9,190 bases of DNA from Pseudobdellovibrionaceae bacterium (GTDB taxonomy: Bacteria > Bdellovibrionota > Bdellovibrionia > Bdellovibrionales > UBA1609). The position numbers and the translations under genes are program-made. Position 1 is the first letter of the stretch. The number at the start of each line of letters is the position of its first letter. The notes below the pieces were generated by a model, which saw only the letters and a program-made list of their open reading frames with translations, did no database searches and was not told the origin of the DNA. The DNA lies in NCBI GenBank assembly GCA_026712605.1, contig JAPORL010000007.1, positions 1-9,190 on the forward strand, read 5' to 3'. Shown here in pieces: positions 1 to 6,129 of this stretch.

Positions 1-1
1 T

Positions 2-631
2 ATGGATTTGTTAAAAATCGCTCAAAATATCAATTCCTCTTTAGTCGATCATTTTTTTAAAAAAATAAAAAATCACTATAAAAAACTTAATGGTTTGTCT
101 CTAACATTTTGGGGTATTAGTTTTAAAAAAGGAACAGATAGTTTAATAAACTCACCAGCTTTAAAATTGATTAATAAACTTTTAAAATCAGGAGCGATCA
201 TCCATGTTTATGATCCTTGTTTTGTAAAAGAAAAAGTTTTTAAAATTTTTAAAAATTACAAATATCCTCATATCAAAAATCCAATAAAAAAGATTTTTTT
301 AAAAATATTCCCTATAAAAGATGAACTAGTTTATTTGAGAGAAAAGATTTTTGAAGGGAAATGTTATTTTCATGCAAAGGCTTTAGATAGTTTAGATAAA
401 GGAGAGGCTTTGATTATTGGATCAGATTGTGATGAGTTTAAACAGATACCTTTAAGTAAAATCAAAGAAACAGTATCTTTTATATTTGATAGCAGATCTA
501 CTTATTTGATAGAAGATTTAAATAAAAACGGACTATCTTTTTATAAAAAGGGATTTGAATTTTTTAAGGCAGATAAACACAACGAAAACCGACTTGAAGA
601 TCACCGCGACGATCATCATGGTCTCGTTTAA
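2..631 (+). CDS. UDP-glucose/GDP-mannose dehydrogenase family, C-terminal part (5' truncated by window edge)
   Basis: This is the C-terminal UDP-binding domain of a nucleotide-sugar dehydrogenase, a cytoplasmic NAD-dependent enzyme family that oxidises UDP-glucose or a related sugar to the uronic acid for surface polysaccharides. The Rossmann-like domain opens at visible residues 32-60 (FWGISFKKGTD at 36-46, then SPAL), followed by YDP at 70-72, a GEALIIGSDCDEF block at 134-146 and FDSR at 162-165, matching the family order. The catalytic NAD domain and Cys lie off the left edge, so the Met at position 2 is an internal residue. Oddities: the usual TDDxRxSP is TDSLINSP, the usual Trp before 'xEF' is Cys, and a Lys-rich insert (about residues 74-120) lengthens the domain. 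The last 22 residues, rich in Asp, His and Arg, lie antisense to the neighbouring lipoprotein gene. The substrate cannot be assigned. Confidence 0.8.
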   Translation: MDLLKIAQNINSSLVDHFFKKIKNHYKKLNGLSLTFWGISFKKGTDSLINSPALKLINKLLKSGAIIHVYDPCFVKEKVFKIFKNYKYPHIKNPIKKIFLKIFPIKDELVYLREKIFEGKCYFHAKALDSLDKGEALIIGSDCDEFKQIPLSKIKETVSFIFDSRSTYLIEDLNKNGLSFYKKGFEFFKADKHNENRLEDHRDDHHGLV

Positions 632-1766
632 CTTCAACAGAAAAAATTCCTGCATATCTATCGGGCATTCCTCTTACAATGAGATCATTATTTTTGCTAA
701 TATCTGCTTCTCCTAGATTCCATTTATTTAATCGTCTGTTATTGTCTGCTAGACTGTAAGTTTTATTAGGTCCAAAAAGTTTTTTTAATTGACCTTTTAA
801 TTCAAAAATATCACCTCTAAAATTTTGATTAGCTTTATATTTGTCCTTCATTATTTCACCTACATTTCCACAGATATCCCAAATAACTTCACCATTTTTT
901 AGAATGTGAGTTCTTCTTTTTAGATCCCAATTAGGGTTACAAGACTGATCTGCGCAATCATCTATATCATTGGATCTGGCTGGTTGAGGTCTTCCTGTTA
1001 AAACACCACAGTTTATAGCATTGTCATCTGTAGCTGTACTTTTTCCTACACGCCAGTTTTCGTCTGTGTCTTCTATAGATAGGACAATACTTTGCCATTG
1101 AGCGTTTGACATGAGATCATATCTAGGACCATTATTTTTACATAGGTCAACAGCGTCTTCAAGGGTTATATTACTTACAGGAACACCCTCAGCTTTAGAA
1201 ACAGCCTTAGTAAAAGCATTTCTTGTTTCTACTTTTGCTTCATATTTCATGACAAAAAAACTAGATTCATAATAATCTCCATTAGCTTGTTCAGGGGTAG
1301 GCACGGGGATATAATCTGTCGGTCCTGAAAAGGCAACCCTAACATCTTTACAAATACTTTCGTTATCATGAGTAATTTCAAAGACAACGCTGTCTTGCGC
1401 TGAAATAATAGAAGTTAAGTTCAATTCCACTTTCCAGCGTTTATTGTCGCAAATAGGATTGTTAGTGATGTCATAGCCGTTGACACGAACAAACACAGTA
1501 GCATCTTTTGTGTCACATCTTCCTTGAAGAATATACTCACCGGCATTATTTGAATCTATATAATCAAATTCTCTTACGGAAACTTTGTCAGATTCTTCAT
1601 TTCTTCTACAAGATCCAGAAAAATTACTTCTATCTGAATCAGAAAATCTACTGACTTCTCTTTCAAACACGACTTCATTTCTTGGTCTATAAGGCTTATA
1701 AATATCGCAAGCTGTAATAATTAAAATAAGATTTAGTAGAGACAGTTTGAGTACTAGTTTTAACAT
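564..1766 (-). CDS. Lipoprotein with Ig-like region and SUMF1/FGE-like C-terminal domain
   Basis: This is a predicted exported lipoprotein of 400 residues. The start at 1766 is chosen because it gives a classic signal peptide: MLKLVLK, a hydrophobic core, and the lipobox ITAC with Cys20 as the lipidated residue. The frame is open up to 1856, but that extension would add 30 residues before the signal. Residues about 50-148 form a beta-rich, Ig-like region with spaced cysteines (C53, C84, C106, C139). Residues about 165-400 resemble the sulfatase-modifying-factor/formylglycine-generating fold: FVMKYEAK (171-178), YDLMSNAQW (216-224), WDICGNVGE (296-304) and a terminal GFRCV (393-397). The usual GNVWE is GNVGE, so enzymatic activity is doubtful; a binding or structural role is equally likely. 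Asp at +2 would mean inner-membrane retention in enterics, but that rule may not hold here. It overlaps the convergent dehydrogenase ORF by 68 bases. Confidence 0.82.
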   Translation of the reverse strand: MLKLVLKLSLLNLILIITACDIYKPYRPRNEVVFEREVSRFSDSDRSNFSGSCRRNEESDKVSVREFDYIDSNNAGEYILQGRCDTKDATVFVRVNGYDITNNPICDNKRWKVELNLTSIISAQDSVVFEITHDNESICKDVRVAFSGPTDYIPVPTPEQANGDYYESSFFVMKYEAKVETRNAFTKAVSKAEGVPVSNITLEDAVDLCKNNGPRYDLMSNAQWQSIVLSIEDTDENWRVGKSTATDDNAINCGVLTGRPQPARSNDIDDCADQSCNPNWDLKRRTHILKNGEVIWDICGNVGEIMKDKYKANQNFRGDIFELKGQLKKLFGPNKTYSLADNNRRLNKWNLGEADISKNNDLIVRGMPDRYAGIFSVEVKRDHDDRRGDLQVGFRCVYLP

Positions 1767-1794
1767 GTTAATCACAACTCTTTTCTTGAATTTA

Positions 1795-1800
1795 ATTATA
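1795..1800 (-). promoter_or_regulatory. Candidate -10 element for the lipoprotein gene
   Basis: On the minus strand this is a perfect TATAAT, about 28 bases before the ATG at 1766, giving a predicted leader of roughly 20 bases. No good -35 hexamer sits at 16-18 bases (the place holds a T-rich stretch), and perfect -10 matches are cheap in DNA this AT-rich. The purine-rich AAGAAAAGAG about 11 bases before the ATG could be a weak ribosome site. The same 132-base spacer must also carry any murE promoter, for which I found no clear candidate. Confidence 0.35.
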
Positions 1801-1898
1801 AAAGCATGTAATTTCAATAAAAACCTTACTAGAATCTTACATTTAAGATAGGTCAAGACTTTAGACTAATGGTTTTTTAAAGGTTTCAAAGCTTTAAA

Positions 1899-3359
1899 AT
1901 GAAATTTACAGATTTTTTATTAAACACTTATATTTTATCTAAAGGCTCTGTTAAAGGACTGAAAGTATCCTCTATAAGTGATTGCTCTCAAAAAGTAGAA
2001 AAAGACAGTTTATTTATAGCAATTAAAGGTCGTAAAACAGACGGACATAATTACTTAGCAACAGCTATTGAAAAAGGTGCCAGTGTATTACTCGTAAAAG
2101 ATAGCGCTCTTGTTCCCTCTTTTTTTAAGGGAGTTGTTTTAGAATACACTCAATTGAATTTAGGGTCTTTGCTTAATCAGTTTTACGATTTTCCCTCTGA
2201 AAAACTTTTTACAGTGGGAGTTACAGGAACAAATGGAAAAACTAGCTTTTGTTATTTACTGGAGCATTTGTTTCAATCTTGTGGTTGGCCAACAGGAGTC
2301 ATTGGAACAGTGGATCAACATTTTAATCAGAAAAAATGGTCTTCTATTTTAACAACTCCCTCTTCTGCTGATTTATTTAAAAGATTAAACGATTTTGTAA
2401 AATTATCAGCTAGAGCTGTTGCTATGGAAGTTTCTAGTATTGCTTTAGATCAAAATCGTGTAGAGGGAGTGGATTTTAAAGCTCTTATCTTTAGTAATCT
2501 TAGTCAAGATCATTTAGATTATCATGGAAGTATAGAAAACTATTGGAAAGCGAAACAAAAACTTTTTCTTCAAGCTGAAGCCAATAGAAATAAAAATCTT
2601 TTTTATTTAATCAATCAAGATGATATTTATGGCTATAAACTAAAAACTCTTTTAAGAAAATCTTGTTGGACTTATGGTCAATCTGTAAAGGCTAATTTTT
2701 GTTTTAAGATAAAAGAATATTCTAAACTGAAAACTTTTTTTGAGCTTAAAAGTCCTTTTGGCGTTTTTGATTTTTCTGTCAATTTGGTGGGAGAATATAA
2801 TGTCTATAATACGGTTTCTGCTTTGGCTTGTGCTATGCTCACGGGTTTTAAAGCAGAAGACTGTCAAAAAGCTTTGGCATGTTTTCAGGGTGTTCCGGGT
2901 CGTTTAGAGAAATTAAAAACAAATAAAAATTTTGATGTTTTTATAGATTATGCTCATACACCACAAGCTTTATCTGTTGCCTTAAAAGTTTTAAAGAATA
3001 ATTTTAAAAGGCTAATTTTAGTTTGTGGTTGTGGGGGAGATAGAGATAAAAAGAAGCGTCCGCTTATGGCTAAAATCGCTTTAAGTTTATCCGATCATAT
3101 TTTTTGGACAACAGATAATCCTCGTTATGAAGACCCACAAAAGATTGCTGATTCTGCTTTAGAAGGAATAAATAAAAATAAAAAAATCAAATTGGAGCTT
3201 GATAGGGAGAAGGCTATAAAAAAAGCTATTAGTTTTGCAAAAAAAGGGGATTGTGTTTTGATAGCGGGTAAAGGTCATGAACAGTTTCAAATTGTAAAAG
3301 ATAAAAGAATATCCTTTTGTGATAAAACCGTCGCTCTCAACTTTCTTAAAAGTATTTAA
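1899..3359 (+). CDS. murE: UDP-N-acetylmuramoyl-L-alanyl-D-glutamate--2,6-diaminopimelate ligase MurE
   Basis: This cytoplasmic Mur ligase uses ATP to add the third peptide residue to UDP-MurNAc-L-Ala-D-Glu. At 486 residues it is full length. The N-terminal UDP-binding domain contains SLFIAIKGRKTDGH (37-50). The ATPase domain has the P-loop GTNGKT (110-115), TTP (152-154), MEVSS (176-180), DHLDYHG (204-210) and the lysine expected to be carbamylated, K219 in AKQKLF. The C-terminal domain has YAHTP (351-355), CGGDRDKKKRP and DNPRYEDP (406-413). The DNPR motif marks the meso-diaminopimelate type rather than the lysine type. Near-universal EVSSHAL reads EVSSIAL (Ile181), though Q185 and R187 of that loop are kept. 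An in-frame stop lies just upstream, so ATG 1899 is the only sensible start; no clear Shine-Dalgarno is present. murF follows on the same strand. Confidence 0.97.
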   Translation: MKFTDFLLNTYILSKGSVKGLKVSSISDCSQKVEKDSLFIAIKGRKTDGHNYLATAIEKGASVLLVKDSALVPSFFKGVVLEYTQLNLGSLLNQFYDFPSEKLFTVGVTGTNGKTSFCYLLEHLFQSCGWPTGVIGTVDQHFNQKKWSSILTTPSSADLFKRLNDFVKLSARAVAMEVSSIALDQNRVEGVDFKALIFSNLSQDHLDYHGSIENYWKAKQKLFLQAEANRNKNLFYLINQDDIYGYKLKTLLRKSCWTYGQSVKANFCFKIKEYSKLKTFFELKSPFGVFDFSVNLVGEYNVYNTVSALACAMLTGFKAEDCQKALACFQGVPGRLEKLKTNKNFDVFIDYAHTPQALSVALKVLKNNFKRLILVCGCGGDRDKKKRPLMAKIALSLSDHIFWTTDNPRYEDPQKIADSALEGINKNKKIKLELDREKAIKKAISFAKKGDCVLIAGKGHEQFQIVKDKRISFCDKTVALNFLKSI

Positions 3360-3579
3360 AGCTTTATTGTTTTAAATATAAGTAATCACTGATTTCATCA
3401 ACAGAATTATCTACAATTTCATAAGCTTCAGTAGTATAACACATTTCCCAGCAACTGAAACGAGCAAACTCAAGCAACTGTTAAAAAAATCACTAGAATT
3501 TCTAAAGTTAAAGTGAATATTTCTTATCAATTAAAAACTGATGGCTGGACAAATTTTAAAAATTCAGTATAAAAAAAAA
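3360..3579 (+). other. murE-murF spacer with two short opposed ORF remnants
   Basis: This 220-base gap sits between two genes that are usually tightly packed. On the minus strand, 3364-3480 is open for 38 codons and ends in a stop at 3364-3366; its tail contains SCWEMCYTTEAYEIVDNS and an acidic stretch, with an ATG at 3444 but in-frame stops above 3480. On the plus strand, 3459-3572 is open for 37 codons and contains VKKITRISKVKVNISYQL then KTDGWTNF before a TAA. The two overlap on opposite strands, so both cannot be intact genes. I recognise neither. With this base composition, one stretch of this length is not rare by chance, so decayed remnants are only a suggestion. Confidence 0.35.
3546..3573 (+). 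promoter_or_regulatory. Candidate murF promoter giving a near-leaderless transcript
   Basis: TGGACA (3546-3551, five of six matches to TTGACA) is followed after 16 bases by TATAAA (3568-3573, five of six to TATAAT). The -10 ends only six bases before the ATG at 3580, so transcription would begin at or next to the start codon. This fits the absence of any Shine-Dalgarno there, only a run of ten A. It would separate murF expression from murE. AT-rich DNA makes chance -10 matches likely. Confidence 0.35.
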
Positions 3580-4980
3580 ATGTCTGAGATTATCACAACT
3601 GATTTTTTGATTAAGGCTTTGCAAGCTGAAGCTTTACAAACTACGCCTTTTGATTTTTTAGGAGTGAGTTTAGATTCTAGAAAAAAGCTAAAAGACAAAG
3701 TGTTTTTTGCAATTAAAGGGAAAAATTTTGATGGACATGATTTTTTATCTCAAGCTCTTGAAAAAGGAGCTAAGGCTTTTGTTGTTAGTGATAAAAAAAA
3801 AGCTGAGGCTCTTTTTAAAAAAAAAGAAGTTTCTATTTTTTTAGTTAAAGATACTTTAAAAGCTCTTCAAGATTTGGCTCAATCTTGGAGGAAAGCTCTT
3901 AAAATAAAAATTATTGCTATTACAGGGAGCAACGGCAAAAGCACAACTTGCTCTTTTGCCCATACTTTATTATCAGATTTTTCTGTTTTTGTAAGTCCTA
4001 AAAGCTATAACAATTTTATTGGTGTTCCTTTATCCATTTTAAATGTAAATAAAAAATCTTCTTTTTTAGTTCAGGAAATAGGAACAAACGCTCCCGGTGA
4101 GATTTCTTTTTTAACTCAGCTTTGCCAACCAGATATAAGCCTTGTTACAATGGTGGCTCCCTCTCATTTAGAAGGTTTGAAAAACTTAGAATCTATCGCT
4201 CAAGAGAAAAAGCAAATTTATCTAAAAAGTCCTAAAGCAGTTTGGCTTTTTAATAAAGATAATCTTTGGACAAAAAAAATGTGGGAAGAGCTTGCAAAAA
4301 AAGATTCTATTTATTTTTCCTCTCAAGATGAAAAAGCTGATGTGAATTTTCATTTTTTAAAAGAGTCTATTGGAAAATCTGTTATTAAAGGGCATATAGG
4401 AGATATTGAATCTTCAGCAGAACTGTTATTTTCGGGACAGGAAAATTTAAGTAATCTAATGGGAGCTTGTGCTGTCGCTTTATCCCTAGGGGCAAAGCCA
4501 GATCAAATTTGGAAAAAAGTTTCTCAATGTCATGTTCCTAAAGGTCGGCAGGAGTACTTTTTTATGGAAAAACAAAAAGTGTCTATTTTATTTGATGCTT
4601 ATAATGCAAACCCAGCCAGTATGAATTTTTTTCTAAAAACCTGCCAAAAAGCTTCTCAGTCTCGTATTTTAATTTTGGGTGATATGAAGGAATTGGGTGA
4701 AGACTCTAAAAAATATCATAAAGAGCTAGCCTGTCATCCTTGTGTGTTAGAGGCACGCTGTGTTTTTTTTATAGGAGAATATTCTGCCTTGATAGAAGAA
4801 GAGCTTAAAAAAAATAATTTTAAAGGCAAGTTTAAAGCTTATAAAACTTATAACAAAACTTTACTTACAGATTTAAAAAAGGAGTTAAAGACAGGGGATT
4901 TTTTAGGTTTAAAAGCGTCCCGAAGTTTAGCTTTGGAGCGTTTGGCTTTTAATCTGACGGGAAAAGATTTTTTAGCTTAA
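3580..4980 (+). CDS. murF: UDP-N-acetylmuramoyl-tripeptide--D-alanyl-D-alanine ligase MurF
   Basis: MurF adds D-Ala-D-Ala to the UDP-MurNAc-tripeptide made by MurE, the last cytoplasmic peptide step before MraY. I place the start at ATG 3580 (466 residues), because MSEIITTDFLIKAL aligns with normal MurF N-termini. The in-frame ATG at 3541 would add 13 residues of unrelated sequence, and neither start has a clear ribosome site. Visible landmarks are VSLDSR (29-34) and FFAIKGKNFDGHDF (42-55) in the UDP-binding domain; P-loop GSNGKS (116-121); EIGTN..GEI (166-175); HLEG (196-199) with K210 as the probable carbamylated lysine; DAYNANPASM (339-348); ILGDMKELGEDS (365-376); and KASRSLALE (445-453). 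All indicate an active enzyme. The usual TN before the HLEG block is TM. The gene is not followed by mraY, as it is in classical dcw clusters. Confidence 0.96.
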   Translation: MSEIITTDFLIKALQAEALQTTPFDFLGVSLDSRKKLKDKVFFAIKGKNFDGHDFLSQALEKGAKAFVVSDKKKAEALFKKKEVSIFLVKDTLKALQDLAQSWRKALKIKIIAITGSNGKSTTCSFAHTLLSDFSVFVSPKSYNNFIGVPLSILNVNKKSSFLVQEIGTNAPGEISFLTQLCQPDISLVTMVAPSHLEGLKNLESIAQEKKQIYLKSPKAVWLFNKDNLWTKKMWEELAKKDSIYFSSQDEKADVNFHFLKESIGKSVIKGHIGDIESSAELLFSGQENLSNLMGACAVALSLGAKPDQIWKKVSQCHVPKGRQEYFFMEKQKVSILFDAYNANPASMNFFLKTCQKASQSRILILGDMKELGEDSKKYHKELACHPCVLEARCVFFIGEYSALIEEELKKNNFKGKFKAYKTYNKTLLTDLKKELKTGDFLGLKASRSLALERLAFNLTGKDFLA

Positions 4981-4981
4981 T

Positions 4982-5004
4982 TTGAGCTCTTTAGAAGAGC
5001 TTGA
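4982..5004 (+). terminator. Hairpin just after the murF stop, possible weak terminator
   Basis: The arms AGCTCTT (4985-4991) and AAGAGCT (4995-5001) pair perfectly around a three-base TAG loop. The stem extends by two G-U pairs and one A-T pair to 4982-5004. It begins two bases after the murF stop codon. There is no immediate U tract: a run of five T begins at 5013. Termination would therefore be inefficient, and a role in 3' end stability is equally possible. It overlaps the -35 of the following candidate promoter. Confidence 0.35.
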
Positions 5005-5029
5005 CTATAAAATTTTTGGGTTATAAAAT
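5001..5029 (+). promoter_or_regulatory. Candidate promoter for the pseudopilin pair
   Basis: TTGACT (5001-5006, five of six to consensus) and TAAAAT (5024-5029, five of six) are separated by exactly 17 bases. An overlapping TATAAA lies at 5022-5027. The predicted start near 5036 leaves a leader of about 20 bases before the ATG at 5055. The position, just after the murF hairpin and before an unrelated function, is where a new transcription unit is expected. This is the best-formed promoter I see in the window. Confidence 0.45.
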
Positions 5030-5054
5030 TTATTAAATTTTAGCAGAGTTTTAG

Positions 5055-5477
5055 ATGAAGAATTTTATTTTAAATAAAAAGGGTTTGAGTTTAGTTGAAA
5101 TGCTTGTTGTTGTGGGCATTTTAGCTTTTATTATGTCAGTAGTTGCACGCTCAGTAAGTCAAAGCAGAAAAAAAAGTCAAATTAAGCAAGCTAGAATTTT
5201 AATTGGTGTTATTGAACAGGCTATGGAGGAATTTAGCTTGGATTGTGGCTATTATCCAGAGACCTTAGAAGATTTAGTTTTAGCTCCTCCTGATTGTGAA
5301 GAGTGGGGTCCTCAAGCTTATTTAAAAAATGCTAAAATACCTAAAGACCCTTGGGATCAAGATTTTCAATATGAATATGATGAGGACAGCGGAAATTACG
5401 CTATTATAAGTTTTGGAGCTGATAGAAGGCCTGGTGGAAGCGGTAAGTTTAATAAAGATATTTCCTCTTTAGACTAA
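5055..5477 (+). CDS. gspG: Type II secretion major pseudopilin GspG-like protein
   Basis: The 140-residue protein has a short basic leader ending in KKG (8-10), then the mature N-terminus LSLVEM with Glu at +5 (E15). A hydrophobic helix of about 20 residues follows. This is the type IV pilin/pseudopilin signature processed by prepilin peptidase. The C-terminal part matches GspG: GYYPETLEDL (65-74), KDPWDQDFQYEY (97-108), YAIISFGADRRPGGSG (115-130) and a final KDISSLD. The GADxxxGG...DI pattern is the loop that binds calcium in characterised GspG proteins. As the major pseudopilin it would form the short periplasmic fibre that pushes substrates through the secretin. A gspH-like gene starts nine bases after its stop. 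No gspD, gspE or gspF gene is in the window, so the rest of the machine must lie elsewhere. A type IV pilus-like system is the alternative. Confidence 0.88.
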   Translation: MKNFILNKKGLSLVEMLVVVGILAFIMSVVARSVSQSRKKSQIKQARILIGVIEQAMEEFSLDCGYYPETLEDLVLAPPDCEEWGPQAYLKNAKIPKDPWDQDFQYEYDEDSGNYAIISFGADRRPGGSGKFNKDISSLD

Positions 5478-5486
5478 CATTTAACA

Positions 5487-6041
5487 ATGGGTATAAGAAA
5501 TATAATCCGTCAAAAAGCTGAAAAGGCTTTTTCACTGATTGAAATATTAGTTGTTCTTTTTATCATAGGAATTTTATTTACTATCTCTTCTAAAAACATT
5601 TTTAATAAAAGTCAGAGTGTAAGAACTGTTTTTGATAAACTCATTCGTCTCAATAAACGATTGACTTCTATTTCTACTCTTCACGGCAAGACTTATCGTT
5701 TAGTTATAAAATTAGATACAAAAAATACAGATCAATATTGGGTAGAAAAAAAAATTATAACTAAATCTGAAGAAGAAGAAGATAATGAAGAGAAGTTTCA
5801 AATAGATGATTCTTTCTATTCAGAGCCTCAAAGTATTCCTCCTCTTTTAGATATAACAAAAATTGAGACAGTTAATTCTTCTAAAAAAGAGGGGACAGTT
5901 TATATTTACTATTATCCTTCGGCTTTGGCTCAATCTTCTAAAATTTATTTCTTAAGACCAGACAATCAAGGAGTTTGGACTTTATATCTAGATCCTGTTA
6001 CAAAAAAACTACGGGTTTTAAAAGATGAAAAAGATATATAA
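5487..6041 (+). CDS. gspH: Minor pseudopilin, GspH-like
   Basis: This 184-residue protein has a prepilin signal: basic leader MGIRNIIRQKAEKA, then FSLIEI with Glu at +5 (E19), then a hydrophobic segment to about residue 33. The residue before cleavage is Ala14 rather than the usual Gly; prepilin peptidases tolerate Ala, so processing is still expected. The remainder is a beta-rich globular region with an acidic run EEEEDNEEK (95-103) and a late GVWTLYLDP (162-170) that recalls the last strands of GspH/FimT-type minor pseudopilins. Its position directly behind gspG supports GspH, a minor tip-associated subunit, but the C-terminal part is too divergent to exclude another minor pseudopilin. There is no Shine-Dalgarno before ATG 5487, so translation coupled to gspG is likely. 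Confidence 0.7.
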   Translation: MGIRNIIRQKAEKAFSLIEILVVLFIIGILFTISSKNIFNKSQSVRTVFDKLIRLNKRLTSISTLHGKTYRLVIKLDTKNTDQYWVEKKIITKSEEEEDNEEKFQIDDSFYSEPQSIPPLLDITKIETVNSSKKEGTVYIYYYPSALAQSSKIYFLRPDNQGVWTLYLDPVTKKLRVLKDEKDI

Positions 6042-6118
6042 TTTTTTATACATTAATTAAATTGAGTTTAAAGCTTGAAAGGTTTTTTTCTGTTTATTAA
6101 TCTGATAAATATAAAAAT

Positions 6119-6122
6119 AGGA
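6119..6122 (+). promoter_or_regulatory. AGGA ribosome site positioned for an ATT start at 6130
   Basis: AGGA lies seven bases before the in-frame ATT at 6130, ideal Shine-Dalgarno spacing in a window where most starts lack one. A TTG at 6123 overlaps this site directly, but its frame stops after eight codons. The site is the main argument that methyltransferase translation begins at a rare ATT codon. The match is only four bases long. Confidence 0.3.
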
Positions 6123-6129
6123 TTGAAAA

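Noticed and set aside
1767..1856. Longer start of the lipoprotein gene at 1856
   Set aside because: It would place 30 residues before a textbook lipoprotein signal peptide that begins with the ATG at 1766.
2652..2867. A 71-codon minus-strand ORF inside murE
   Set aside because: It is antisense to a conserved part of murE, has low-complexity composition, no recognisable domain and no ribosome site; it is a shadow frame.
3353..3378. Inverted repeat TATTTAAA / TTTAAATA around the murE stop as a terminator
   Set aside because: The stem is entirely A-T, the loop is ten bases, and no T tract follows.
3541..3579. Upstream murF start at ATG 3541
   Set aside because: The extra residues do not resemble a MurF N-terminus and there is no ribosome site, while ATG 3580 matches the family start.
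1899..4980. murE and murF as a recent tandem duplication
   Set aside because: Shared blocks such as FxAIKGxxxDGH and the P-loop reflect the ancient Mur ligase family; each gene carries its own diagnostic motifs.
6075..6103. TTGAAA-17 bases-TAATCT as a methyltransferase promoter
   Set aside because: The -10 matches only three of six consensus bases and the region is mostly A/T, so the match carries little weight.
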